Shown here: one piece after another, positions 34,497-42,792 of the stretch
Layout: each line of letters begins with the position of its first letter
Numbering within the stretch: position 1 is the first letter of the stretch
Assembly: GCA_947504035.1 (NCBI GenBank)
Contig: CANNGA010000013.1
Coordinates: 62,001 to 126,000 of the forward strand
Direction: 5' to 3'
Source of the DNA: an uncultured Flavobacteriaceae bacterium
Lineage (GTDB): Bacteria; Bacteroidota; Bacteroidia; Flavobacteriales; Flavobacteriaceae
Length of the DNA stretch: 64,000 nucleotides
Translations under genes and position numbers: made by a program
The notes under the pieces: model-generated
What the model saw: the letters and a program-made list of their open reading frames with translations, nothing else
What the model was told of the DNA's origin: nothing
Databases searched by the model: none

Positions 34497-35444
34497 ATGG
34501 AAACACAATTAACGACCCTTTTAGATATCAGTTATCCCATCATTCAGGCGCCTATGTTTTTAGTGTCTAATGTTGCTATGGTAAAAGAAGCAATGTCTAG
34601 TGGTATTGCTGGATGTATTCCTGCTTTAAATTACAGAACTTTAGAAGAGTTAAGAGCAGCTTTACAAACGCTTAAATCGTTAAAACCAGCTAAGGGAGCA
34701 TTTGGTTTTAACCTTATTGTTAATACCTCTAATATTAAATATAAAGAACAGCTTCGGGTTATCTGTGAAGAGGGCTGCGATTTTATAATTACGTCTCTAG
34801 GCAATCCTAAGGAAACGATTATAGAGGCGCACAAAGTAGGGATTAAAGTATTTTGCGATGTTACCGACTTAGGTTTTGCTAAAAAAGTAGAAGCCTTAGG
34901 AGCAGATGCTATTATAGCAGTTAATAATGAAGCAGGTGGCCATCGCGGTACCATAAGTCCAGAGCTGTTAATTAAAGATTTAAGCACCCAGTGTACGATT
35001 CCTATTATTTCTGCTGGCGGTGTTGGAAGAAAAGCAGATATCGATGCGATGCTAAGCTACGGCGCAGAAGGCGTTTCGGTAGGAAGTCCTTTTATAGCTT
35101 CGGTAGAGGCTGGTGTTACAGAAGATTACAAACAAGCATGTGTGGATTATGGTGCTAACGATATTGTGATGACAGAACGCATATCGGGTACGCCATGTAC
35201 CGTTATTAATACACCGTATGTTCAAAAAGTAGGCACAAAAGCGACTTGGATAGAAGGCCTATTAAATAAAAACCGGACTCTAAAAAAATGGGTGAAAATG
35301 ATACGGTTTGCCATAGGTATGAATGCCACAAAAAATGCGGCGACCAAAGTAACTTATAAAACCGTATGGGTTGCAGGCCCTAGTATAGAACATACCAAAG
35401 CAATCTTACCTGTAAAGACTATCGTTGCACAATTAATTACTTAA
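34497..35444 (+). CDS. Nitronate monooxygenase family flavoprotein
   Basis: 315 residues, TIM barrel of the YrpB/2-nitropropane dioxygenase family: PIIQAPMFLVSNVAMVKEA at the start, NNEAGGHRG (flavin and catalytic region), IPIISAGGVGRKADIDAML and GAEGVSVGSPFIAS for FMN phosphate binding. It should oxidise nitronates with FMN and oxygen, a detoxification step. A TATATTTG motif at 34383-34390 could be a distant promoter with a ~100-base leader. Convergent with the next gene. Confidence 0.88.
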   Translation: METQLTTLLDISYPIIQAPMFLVSNVAMVKEAMSSGIAGCIPALNYRTLEELRAALQTLKSLKPAKGAFGFNLIVNTSNIKYKEQLRVICEEGCDFIITSLGNPKETIIEAHKVGIKVFCDVTDLGFAKKVEALGADAIIAVNNEAGGHRGTISPELLIKDLSTQCTIPIISAGGVGRKADIDAMLSYGAEGVSVGSPFIASVEAGVTEDYKQACVDYGANDIVMTERISGTPCTVINTPYVQKVGTKATWIEGLLNKNRTLKKWVKMIRFAIGMNATKNAATKVTYKTVWVAGPSIEHTKAILPVKTIVAQLIT

Positions 35445-35549
35445 ACCTAAAGTACAAAGATTTCAAGAGCGCTTCTATGGTATCTTTAATTCTGGTAAAT
35501 TTAAAGTATAGGAAATGTGAAATTTACTGTAATACTTTTTTTAGATAAC

Positions 35550-35610
35550 AATTACCATTTGAATAGACGCTCTGAAGTTTAAAACAATAGCACGTATTCA
35601 AATGGTAATT
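35550..35610. repeat. 16-bp perfect inverted repeat between convergent genes
   Basis: AATTACCATTTGAATA (35550-35565) is repeated in reverse complement at 35595-35610 with a 29-base spacer. It lies between two convergent genes, so it may act as a bidirectional end structure; the AT-rich stem and long loop are unusual for that. Confidence 0.7.
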
Positions 35611-35621
35611 AGTTTGCAAAC

Positions 35622-35984
35622 TTACATGGTATAGAAAAACTGTTCATGTATTATTTTACCATCTTTTACTTCAAAGACACAGATTTCGTCCATTTGTTGC
35701 CTGCCTCGATCCTTAAATGTAACATCAAAACGCATTCTACTGGTAAAATGGTTATGCGCGATCACAGGTTCAGAGATGTCATTACTATGAAATTCTATAA
35801 CAGTATCTAACCATTCTTTACTTTTAGCGAGTACATTTTCCTTGCCGCTTACCACCTCTCCATAAGGAACACCTGGCATTTCTTTACTCGTAACTGTATC
35901 GTGATAAAGTGCTTCTACACACTCAATGTTTTTGCCCTCACGGCATAGTTGTGCCCATTGGTTGGCAACCTCTTGTGTATTCAT
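35622..35984 (-). CDS. SnoaL/NTF2-like protein
   Basis: 120 residues from the ATG at 35984 (MNTQEVANQWAQLCREGKN), the usual beginning for this family; a longer frame adds an unlikely hydrophobic extension. The sequence ECVEALYHDTVTSKEMPG, RMRFDVTFKDRGRQQMDEICVFEVKDGKIIHEQFFY has the cone-shaped NTF2-like/SnoaL fold pattern. Such proteins bind small ligands or act as isomerases; no substrate can be named. Confidence 0.75.
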   Translation of the reverse strand: MNTQEVANQWAQLCREGKNIECVEALYHDTVTSKEMPGVPYGEVVSGKENVLAKSKEWLDTVIEFHSNDISEPVIAHNHFTSRMRFDVTFKDRGRQQMDEICVFEVKDGKIIHEQFFYTM

Positions 35985-36166
35985 AATAGAATAGTTTGTG
36001 TTTAATAGGTTTAAATGTAATAAAATACATGTAATTTTAGAAGAGAAAAGCGCTGTTATTTTAAACACAGGCTATGCTTGACCATAAGCGTTATTTTATG
36101 ATTATATGAGGAATATCGAGGCTTTAAAATAGAGCGAAGAACGCCTTTTTTTAAGTGTTTAAGCCT

Positions 36167-36174
36167 TATTTTTG
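36167..36174 (+). promoter_or_regulatory. -7 element TATTTTTG
   Basis: TAnnTTTG match 11 bases before the ATG at 36186 of the FAD oxidoreductase gene. Confidence 0.5.
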
Positions 36175-36185
36175 TAAAAAAAGCG

Positions 36186-37427
36186 ATGGATAGCAAAATA
36201 GCAATTATAGGTGCTGGTGTCAGTGGATTAATAGCAGCATTAGAATTGGAAGCTAAGGGCTATAAGCCTGTAATTTTTGATGCAGATACAGCAATAGGAG
36301 GTAGAGTGCAAACCGATCAGGTGGAAGGATTTACTTTAGATAAAGGCTTTCAAGTTTTATTGTCTGCCTATCCTATGGCACAAAAATATTTAGATACTGC
36401 GGCATTAGATGTAACTGCTTTTGATGCAGGCGCCTACATTTTTAAAAATGGACAACAATTTTGTATTGGAGACCCTTTAAGGGATCTAACATTGTTATGG
36501 CCCACGCTAAGCTCTAAGATAGGTACTTTAAAGGATAAATTAAAGATCTACAAACTTACCAAGGCTTTAAAGCGTACTTCAATAGCCGCTATATTTGATA
36601 AACCCGAACGAACAACGCTTCAGTACTTAACAGATTATGGGTTCTCTAAAGCGGTAATAAATGATTTTTTTAAGCCGTTTTTCTCAGGTATTTTTTTAGA
36701 GACGGCACTTGAGACGTCTTCCAGAATGTTTGAATTTATTTTTAAGATGTTTAGTGAAGGTGAAGCTGTGGTTCCTAAGGCAGGGATACAAGATATTCCA
36801 AACCAATTGGCAGCAAAATTAAAACAAACGACTATTACTCTAAACACAAGAGTTACTGCTATTAAGGGACAAACCCTGCATTTTGAAGCGGCTAAAACTC
36901 AGGATTTTGATTTTATTATAGTAACAGGAGAAGCCTCCAATCTTATTTCTAATCTGTCAGGTGCAAATTTACAATGGAAACGTGTACAAACGCTTTATTT
37001 TAGTGTGCCAGAAACGTCAGTATTTAAAAGACCGATGTTAGGCTTAGCGTCTAATGATACCCCCACACTCATTAATTCTATATGTTTTCCAGAAGCTGAA
37101 GAGACTACAGATAAGTTAGTGTCTGTAAGTGTGGTTAAAGCACATGAATTAACCGATACAGCATTAGAAGCTGTTGTTCGTAAAGATTTAGAACAGTATT
37201 TTAAAATACCAGTTATAAAGCACCTTAAAACGTATACAATCGCTAAAGCATTGCCTGTACTTAATGATGTTAGATATACCACGAGTGCTTCAGAAACACA
37301 ACTTACAGATACTGTATTTTTAGCAGGCGATGTAACCTTAAACGGTTCCTTAAATGCAGCGATGCTTTCTGGAGCATTAGCCGCGAAAGCTGTCGATGAA
37401 AAAATAACAGGTACGGTTATGGGCTAG
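36186..37427 (+). CDS. FAD-dependent oxidoreductase, phytoene-desaturase/PPOX-like
   Basis: 413 residues. The FAD Rossmann motif IIGAGVSGLIAALELEAKG is at the N-terminus, with GGRVQTDQVEGFTLDKGFQVLLSAYP, typical of the amine oxidase/phytoene desaturase superfamily, and the closing FAD motif VFLAGDVTLNGSLNAAMLSG. It is plus-strand, tail to tail with the CPD photolyase gene, at the edge of the light-response region; in many bacteria such oxidoreductases belong to the same light-induced set. Substrate unknown. Confidence 0.8.
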   Translation: MDSKIAIIGAGVSGLIAALELEAKGYKPVIFDADTAIGGRVQTDQVEGFTLDKGFQVLLSAYPMAQKYLDTAALDVTAFDAGAYIFKNGQQFCIGDPLRDLTLLWPTLSSKIGTLKDKLKIYKLTKALKRTSIAAIFDKPERTTLQYLTDYGFSKAVINDFFKPFFSGIFLETALETSSRMFEFIFKMFSEGEAVVPKAGIQDIPNQLAAKLKQTTITLNTRVTAIKGQTLHFEAAKTQDFDFIIVTGEASNLISNLSGANLQWKRVQTLYFSVPETSVFKRPMLGLASNDTPTLINSICFPEAEETTDKLVSVSVVKAHELTDTALEAVVRKDLEQYFKIPVIKHLKTYTIAKALPVLNDVRYTTSASETQLTDTVFLAGDVTLNGSLNAAMLSGALAAKAVDEKITGTVMG

Positions 37428-37469
37428 TGCTTACTTTTAGGGTAGCATTCTAATTTTATAACCTTATTT

Positions 37470-38777
37470 TTATGCTAAAGCCGCTTTGTAGGTTTCTAAA
37501 CAACGTTCGCGTGCTAGTTTATGATCTACAATGGGCTGCGGGTATGTTAATTCTTGAAAATCGGGCACCCATGCTTTAATATAGTCTAAGTTCTTGTCAA
37601 ATTTTTGAATTTGCGTTGTGGGATTGAAAATTCTAAAGTACGGTGCTGCGTCCACACCGCTGCCAGCGACCCATTGCCAATTCCCGATATTGCTAGCCAT
37701 ATCGTAATCGTGTAGTTTTTCAGCAAAATAGGCCTCTCCCCATCGCCAATCAATGAGTAAATGCTTGCATAAAAAACTACCAACAAGCATACGTACACGG
37801 TTATGCATAAACCCAGTTGCATTGAGTTGACGCATACCAGCATCTACAAAAGGGTAACCTGTTTTACCTTCACACCACGCTTTAAATTCAGTGGCATCAT
37901 TACGCCATTCTATTCTATCGTATTTCGATTTAAAACTCGCGTTTGCCGTGTGTGGGAAATGCCAAAGAATTTGCATAAAAAATTCACGCCATATCAGTTC
38001 TTGCCAAAAAATCTCATTGTCTTCTGCAATCGCTTTTTTTACCATTTTTCGAATACTAACCGTACCAAATCGTAAATGCGGCCCCAGTTTAGAGGTGGTA
38101 TCTTGCGCAGGAAAGTTTCGCGTGGCTTCGTAAGTTTGTATGAGTTGAGGTGTAACCGTATAAGGTTCTATTTTTTGTGTTGCTTTGGTAAAACCTAAAG
38201 CTTCTAAACTTAAATGGGGGACTTCAATATCGCGACAAATATGTTTTAAAAGGGCTTTGGTCTCATAATGGGAAAGTGTATGTGATTGGAAACTAGATTT
38301 CCAAGTTTTCATAAACGGTGTGTAAACAACATAGGGAGTACCGTCTTTTTTAACGATCTCATCTTTTTCAAAAATAACTTGATCTTTGAAGGTTTGAAAT
38401 GCAATACCCTGTGTTTTTAAGAAGGACTGAATAGAGGCATCACGTTGCTTGGCATAGGGTTCGTAATCGTGATTGGTAAATACCGTATCTATGGTATAGT
38501 TGGCTACTAAATCTTTATAAATATCTAATGGTTTTCCATGAAATAGGGCAATACTGCCGTGATGAGCAGCTTGCAGTTGCGCTTGCATGGTTTCTAGGGT
38601 CTCATGAATGAAATTTAGTCTCGCATCGTTTTTAGGAAGTTGCTCTAGAATCTCTGTATCAAAAATAAAAATAGGTAAGACAGGATGGTCGCTGTTTAAA
38701 GCCTCATAGAGGCCATGGTTATCATCTAGCCTTAAGTCTCTTCTAAACCAAAAGATATTTAGGGGTTGCTTTTTCAA
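37470..38777 (-). CDS. phr: Class I CPD photolyase
   Basis: 435 residues. N-terminal Rossmann antenna domain (IFWFRRDLRLDDNHGLYEAL) and C-terminal FAD domain: WQELIWREFFMQIL, GKTGYPFVDAGMRQLNATGFMHNRVRM, and DMASNIGNWQW followed by GVDAAPYFRIFNP, including the Asn and Trp positions used for FAD reduction and thymine-dimer binding. It repairs cyclobutane pyrimidine dimers with blue light. It is the last gene of the long minus-strand run that also contains three other photolyase/cryptochrome genes and folE, whose product lies on the way to folate-type antenna cofactors. Confidence 0.92.
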   Translation of the reverse strand: MKKQPLNIFWFRRDLRLDDNHGLYEALNSDHPVLPIFIFDTEILEQLPKNDARLNFIHETLETMQAQLQAAHHGSIALFHGKPLDIYKDLVANYTIDTVFTNHDYEPYAKQRDASIQSFLKTQGIAFQTFKDQVIFEKDEIVKKDGTPYVVYTPFMKTWKSSFQSHTLSHYETKALLKHICRDIEVPHLSLEALGFTKATQKIEPYTVTPQLIQTYEATRNFPAQDTTSKLGPHLRFGTVSIRKMVKKAIAEDNEIFWQELIWREFFMQILWHFPHTANASFKSKYDRIEWRNDATEFKAWCEGKTGYPFVDAGMRQLNATGFMHNRVRMLVGSFLCKHLLIDWRWGEAYFAEKLHDYDMASNIGNWQWVAGSGVDAAPYFRIFNPTTQIQKFDKNLDYIKAWVPDFQELTYPQPIVDHKLARERCLETYKAALA

Positions 38778-38798
38778 AATGTACTGTTTTAATACTGT

Positions 38799-39260
38799 TT
38801 AATAGGAACCAAAAATAGATGTTAACTTTTCCGTTCTGTACTTAAAGATCTCTTCAAGTTTGGGCTTAACAAGTATAGGGTGTACCAGTTGTCCTAGAAG
38901 CCCAAAAGGCACCTTGTAGTCTATAATGTCCTCCATTTCTACGCCACCCTCAATTTCCTTTATAAAGTGCTTGTGATGCCATAACGCATATGGACCGAAA
39001 CGTTGTTCATCTACAAAATAATTGTTTTCTGAGGTATGCGTTATTTCGGTAACCCATTTGGTTTTTATACCTAATATAGGCGTGACGATATATTGTATAA
39101 TTTGTCCGGCATACATGGGTCTGTCGGCTCCAGAGCGTATTTCAAAGCCCATATAATCGGGGGTAATGGTTTTAAGGTTTCTAGGGTCTGATAAAAAGGC
39201 CCAAGCTTTTTCTAAAGATATAGGTAGCTTTTGTTTTTGGTGTAATCGGTATATTTTCAT
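38799..39260 (-). CDS. SRPBCC family protein
   Basis: 153 residues. Opening IYRLHQKQKLPISLEKAWAFLSDPRNLKTITPDYMGFEI and later WVTEITHTSENNYFVDEQRFGPYALWHHKHF follow the START/Bet v1 (SRPBCC) pattern, with a hydrophobic ligand cavity. Close relatives are often next to photolyase genes; the ligand is unknown. It is 21 bases upstream of the photolyase gene on the same strand. Confidence 0.8.
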   Translation of the reverse strand: MKIYRLHQKQKLPISLEKAWAFLSDPRNLKTITPDYMGFEIRSGADRPMYAGQIIQYIVTPILGIKTKWVTEITHTSENNYFVDEQRFGPYALWHHKHFIKEIEGGVEMEDIIDYKVPFGLLGQLVHPILVKPKLEEIFKYRTEKLTSIFGSY

Positions 39261-39283
39261 GTCGTGAATTGTTAGTACTTACG

Positions 39284-39748
39284 CTAATAAGAAGCGTTGT
39301 ATATCAATATGTAGGCGTTAAGGGATGTTGCAATACAAAGCCAAATCAAATAGGGCGCAATTAAAAGTGTTTTATAGGCTAAAGCATTAAAGAACCTAAA
39401 CGTAAAAATGGCAACGACAAGTGTTAGAGCTATAAGTGTAGCAAGACCTAAACTCACGAGGTGCTGATTAAAAAACACATAATTCCAAATCACATTTAAA
39501 AACAACTGTACCGCAAAAAGCACTACAATTTCAATGTTAGGCTTACTTTTATACAGATACGACATGTATACAGAATAGCACAGCATGATAGAAGTCCAAG
39601 CGACACCAAAAACCCATCCTGGGGGTGTCCATGGGGCTTTATTAAGGTTTATGTACCAGTCTGTAGTAGGGCCATTAAGCATTAGGCGACTACCAATAGC
39701 TAAAGCGCCAAAGTTTAAGACGAGAAATACAATAAGTGTTTTAAACAA
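39284..39748 (-). CDS. TspO/MBR family membrane protein
   Basis: 154 residues, five hydrophobic segments. Conserved signature NKAPWTPPGWVFGVAWTSIM, then LFAVQLFLNVIWNYVFF and a final helix. TspO proteins bind porphyrins and take part in light and oxygen responses, for instance repression of photopigment genes in Rhodobacter. Within this cluster it is probably part of protection against photo-oxidation by porphyrins. Confidence 0.88.
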   Translation of the reverse strand: MFKTLIVFLVLNFGALAIGSRLMLNGPTTDWYINLNKAPWTPPGWVFGVAWTSIMLCYSVYMSYLYKSKPNIEIVVLFAVQLFLNVIWNYVFFNQHLVSLGLATLIALTLVVAIFTFRFFNALAYKTLLIAPYLIWLCIATSLNAYILIYNASY

Positions 39749-39753
39749 CGTGC

Positions 39754-39918
39754 TTATTTATTAGCGTTTATCAACTTTACAATGTCTTGAGCTTCAGCGT
39801 ATTTTTGGTCGCTAGCCGCTCTGTTAATAGAAGAAAGTTCATGCCATTCTTTCATTAATTTTTTAAATTTGTCTTCTAATTTTTCCTTTTGGGTTTTCTT
39901 TTTAAAAAAACTGAACAT
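39754..39918 (-). CDS. Lacal_2735 family small protein
   Basis: 54 residues, MFSFFKKKTQKEKLEDKFKK at the start, then LMKEWHELSSINRAASDQKYAEAQDIVKLI. This matches the flavobacterial Lacal_2735 family: a short, very basic then helical protein. It fits snugly between the tspO gene (5-base gap) and the glutathione peroxidase gene (6-base gap), so it is a real operon member. Function unknown. Confidence 0.8.
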   Translation of the reverse strand: MFSFFKKKTQKEKLEDKFKKLMKEWHELSSINRAASDQKYAEAQDIVKLINANK

Positions 39919-39924
39919 AGCTAT

Positions 39925-40461
39925 TTAGTTTAAGTGTTTTACAATTTTTGTACTCATTGGTTTCGTTGCAGAATAGTAATAGTCTATTAGAGTACCTTCT
40001 GGACTTATAAGGTATTTTTGAAAGTTCCACTTTACAGAAGTATCTGTCACGCCATTATTAATTTTTTGCGTTAACCATTGGTATAACGGGTGTTGATTGA
40101 CGCCTTTTACAGCCACTTTTTCTGTGATTAGAAAATCAACACCATAATTCAATTCGCAAAAGCTTTCTATGGTTTGGGCATCTCCAGGTTCTTGATTTCC
40201 AAACTGGTTGCATGGCACACCAATAACTTGAAGCTTGTCTTTATAAGTATCTTGTAGTTTTTGTAACTCTTTATATTGAGGCGTAAAACCACATTTTGAA
40301 GCCACATTAACGATTACAATAAATTTTCCTTTATAACTTGATAAGTCTACAGTTTTTCCTTGTAATGTGTTTATAGAAATATCGTAAATAGATTTGACAT
40401 CTAATTTTAATGGTGGCGTTTTGCGACCTAAAGTGGCAATAAATGCTTTTAAAGGGTTCAT
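39925..40461 (-). CDS. Glutathione peroxidase-like thiol peroxidase
   Basis: 178 residues. Catalytic landmarks are NVASKCGFTPQ (peroxidatic Cys), PCNQFGNQEP (Gln) and KWNFQKYLI (Trp). A short hydrophobic/basic N-terminal extension (MNPLKAFIATLGRK) precedes the domain. It reduces hydrogen peroxide or lipid peroxides, in bacteria usually with thioredoxin. Three bases separate it from the upstream SDR gene. Fits a photo-oxidative stress operon. Confidence 0.9.
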   Translation of the reverse strand: MNPLKAFIATLGRKTPPLKLDVKSIYDISINTLQGKTVDLSSYKGKFIVIVNVASKCGFTPQYKELQKLQDTYKDKLQVIGVPCNQFGNQEPGDAQTIESFCELNYGVDFLITEKVAVKGVNQHPLYQWLTQKINNGVTDTSVKWNFQKYLISPEGTLIDYYYSATKPMSTKIVKHLN

Positions 40462-40464
40462 AGT

Positions 40465-41148
40465 CTAGAGTTTAAAACTTACGATACCACAATCGATTTC
40501 AAAGACTTGTCCCGTAATCGATGTTGATTTTTCAGAAACTAAAAACGCGGCCATATCTGCAACTTCTACTGGCGTTAATATTTTTTTAAGTGGGTGACGT
40601 TCTTTTATGTTGGTCACCATCTTCTCATTTCTTAAGAGTTTAGCTGCTAAATCTGTATCTGTTACGGTAGGGGCTATAGCATTCACACGAATGGTAGGAG
40701 CTAATTCTGCGCCTAAAGATTTTGTTAAACCTTCAATTCCTGCTTTTGCCACTGCGATACTGGCATGAAATGGCATTCCCAGTTTTACAGCTACAGTACT
40801 AAATAATGTAATTGATGGGTGGGTGCCTTGTTTAAGTAGAGGTAAATATTTTTGTATGGCTTTTACAGCACCAAGTACATTAATTTCAAAATCATTTTTA
40901 AAATCATCTATACTTAGTCTAGAAAAGGGTTTTAAATTAATGCTGCCTGGACAGTAGATCAGTCCATCTGCGGCATCAATATCTGGTAATGCATCTGTGG
41001 TAACATCACAACTGAAGTGTGTAAGATGTGCATGCGATGTCTCTGGCGCACTTCGACTAATGTTTATCACATTAGAATGTGCTAATAAATTTGATATAAT
41101 AGCTTTACCAATGCCCTTACTACCACCAACTACAATAATTGTTTTCAT
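40465..41148 (-). CDS. Short-chain dehydrogenase-like protein with altered active site
   Basis: 227 residues. Cofactor motif GGSKGIGKAI and the helix KAGIEGLTKSLGAELAPTIRVNAIAPTVTDT are classic SDR. The catalytic Tyr of YxxxK is missing: the segment reads SIAVAK, with Ile four residues before the Lys. Either a different residue supplies the proton or the protein is not a standard dehydrogenase. SDR genes of this kind recur beside photolyase clusters. Downstream of the two small paralogous genes, upstream of the peroxidase. Confidence 0.8.
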   Translation of the reverse strand: MKTIIVVGGSKGIGKAIISNLLAHSNVINISRSAPETSHAHLTHFSCDVTTDALPDIDAADGLIYCPGSINLKPFSRLSIDDFKNDFEINVLGAVKAIQKYLPLLKQGTHPSITLFSTVAVKLGMPFHASIAVAKAGIEGLTKSLGAELAPTIRVNAIAPTVTDTDLAAKLLRNEKMVTNIKERHPLKKILTPVEVADMAAFLVSEKSTSITGQVFEIDCGIVSFKL

Positions 41149-41170
41149 AGGTTTCAGGGCATTTTATATA

Positions 41171-41386
41171 TTATGGCCTGCCCTTTAGCCTTTTTTCTAT
41201 TTTTTGCTTAATCACCGTTAAGCGCTTCATTAAGTCCATAATTTCAGGATCTTTTTGCTCTTTGTAAACGGTGTTTAAACTAAGTATTAAATTTTTAACT
41301 TCTCTAGACGATTCGATACGTTCACTCGTTGTTTTAAAAGTGTGTCTACGTTGTTCGAACTCTAAAGCCTTATCAATGATCTCCAT
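41171..41386 (-). CDS. Small helical protein, paralogue B
   Basis: 71 residues: MEIIDKALEFEQRRHTFKTT, then SREVKNLILSLNTVYKEQKDPEIMDLMKRLTVIKQKIEKRLKG. Nearly all helix, strongly amphipathic and charged. It is clearly homologous to the product of 41544-41768 (shared KALEFE-RR, REAK/REVK, IMD-MKRLT-IK-K-EKRLKG). No known domain. Possible DNA- or protein-binding accessory factor of the light cluster; the function is unknown. Confidence 0.75.
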   Translation of the reverse strand: MEIIDKALEFEQRRHTFKTTSERIESSREVKNLILSLNTVYKEQKDPEIMDLMKRLTVIKQKIEKRLKGRP

Positions 41387-41543
41387 AACTCTATTTAATC
41401 TTTATTCTCATTTAATTGGAACAAATTATGTGCCAATATTTTACAATTTGGCAATATAGTGAAATATGTGAGACAACCTATTTTTTATTAGGTTTATTAG
41501 ATGAAATTCAGTATTACACCAAAAAAACTAATCGAATCTGTGT

Positions 41544-41768
41544 TTATACTGTTAAAGGGGCGCCTTTAAGCCTTTTTTCTACTTTACGCTTAATGGCTGT
41601 AAGGCGTTTCATGATATCCATGATTTTTTCATCTTTTTTTACTTTGTAGATTTGATTTAAATCTAAGATCAACGCTTTTGCTTCTCTAGCGATTTTCACA
41701 CGATCACTTGTCGATAATGATCTCATTTTTCTTTTTTCAAATTCTAATGCTTTTTCAACTAAATCCAT
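41544..41768 (-). CDS. Small helical protein, paralogue A
   Basis: 74 residues: MDLVEKALEFEKRKMRSLST, followed by REAKALILDLNQIYKVKKDEKIMDIMKRLTAIKRKVEKRLKG. Paralogue of the 71-residue product downstream, about half identical by eye, so the pair arose by tandem duplication. It starts 4 bases after the folE stop codon, hence an operon member. Function unknown. Confidence 0.75.
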   Translation of the reverse strand: MDLVEKALEFEKRKMRSLSTSDRVKIAREAKALILDLNQIYKVKKDEKIMDIMKRLTAIKRKVEKRLKGAPLTV

Positions 41769-41772
41769 ACTA

Positions 41773-42468
41773 TTAATTGTTTAAATAATTTTGTAATTCT
41801 GCGATTTTATCTGCGGTATTAAATGCACCACCATAGAAAGCTGTAACTGTAGAAGAAGTATCATCTTTAATACCTCTAGAGGACACGCATAAATGTTTTG
41901 CATCTATAATAACGGCAACATCATCGGTTTGTAAAATTGATTTGAGCTCGTTTGCAATTTGGTTCGTTAAACGTTCTTGTACTTGAGGGCGTTTGGCATA
42001 ATAATTTACAATGCGGTTTAATTTAGATAAACCAATAACTTTACCAGACGATATGTAAGCCACATGTGCTTTTCCTATAATAGGAACAAAATGGTGTTCA
42101 CAGTTAGAGTAAAATGTAATGTTTTTTTCAACCAGCATTTGGTTGTACTTGTACTTATTATCAAATAATGCCACTTTGGGCTTATTGGCAGGATTGAGTC
42201 CAGAAAAGATTTCATCTATGTACATCTTAGCGACACGTTTTGGAGTCCCTTGTAAGGAGTCGTCTGTAAGGTCTAAGCCCATAACATCCATAATCTCTTC
42301 AAATAATATAGCGATGCGCTCTTTTTTTTCTGCATCAGATAATTTAAAGGCATCAGCTTTCATAGGTGTTTCTAAACCTGTGTAGAGATGATCATCACCA
42401 ATATCATCTATAGTAAATCCATTCAATTGGTGTCCGTTGGTGTTGTCTTTTAATTCTTCTAATTGCAT
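41773..42468 (-). CDS. folE: GTP cyclohydrolase I
   Basis: 231 residues, with a non-conserved ~45-residue N-terminal extension. Zinc and catalytic residues are present: CEHHFVPIIGKAHVAYI and KHLCVSSRGIKDDTSSTVT; also SKLNRIVNYYAKRPQVQERLT. It converts GTP to dihydroneopterin triphosphate, the first step to folates and pterins. Placed between photolyase genes, it can supply reduced folate or pterin used as light-harvesting antenna by photolyases. folE beside photolyase genes also occurs in light-induced operons of other bacteria. Confidence 0.95.
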   Translation of the reverse strand: MQLEELKDNTNGHQLNGFTIDDIGDDHLYTGLETPMKADAFKLSDAEKKERIAILFEEIMDVMGLDLTDDSLQGTPKRVAKMYIDEIFSGLNPANKPKVALFDNKYKYNQMLVEKNITFYSNCEHHFVPIIGKAHVAYISSGKVIGLSKLNRIVNYYAKRPQVQERLTNQIANELKSILQTDDVAVIIDAKHLCVSSRGIKDDTSSTVTAFYGGAFNTADKIAELQNYLNN

Positions 42469-42519
42469 ATGCTCTTTTTTGTGTGCTGTATTAATAAAAG
42501 CGTATTAATCAAAGCACGA

Positions 42520-42792
42520 TTAACGTTTCGAAATTTTATTGTGAGTAATTTGTTTTTGTCTAGAACATTTAAAACGTCCTTTTTCAAAAACTCTTAATTT
42601 TTCATGTTTTGTTTTTCTTCCCTGTACACGTTTTCGCCATAATTTAAAACTTGTAGGTTTCATTTCTTTTCGCATTAATGCGATAACCTCTTGTTCTTTA
42701 AGCCCGAATTGAAACCTAATGGCTTCGAAAGTAGTGCGGTCTTCCCAGGCCATTTCAATGATACGATCTATTTCTACTTCAGTTAGGATCAT
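42520..42792 (-). CDS. TIGR03643 family protein
   Basis: 90 residues. LTEVEIDRIIEMAWEDRTTFEAIRFQFGLKEQEVIALMRKEMKPTSFKLWRKRV is the TIGR03643/DUF2805 signature, a helix-turn-helix-like small protein. Its C-terminus is very basic, suggesting nucleic-acid contact. The family is commonly found next to cryptochrome/photolyase genes. The start overlaps the upstream gene by four bases (ATGA). Confidence 0.88.
   Translation of the reverse strand: MILTEVEIDRIIEMAWEDRTTFEAIRFQFGLKEQEVIALMRKEMKPTSFKLWRKRVQGRKTKHEKLRVFEKGRFKCSRQKQITHNKISKR

Noticed and set aside
36061-36185. Operator motif of the light cluster ahead of the FAD oxidoreductase gene
   Set aside because: Only one half-site (TGTTTAA) is present; the TAAAC part at 17 bases is missing.
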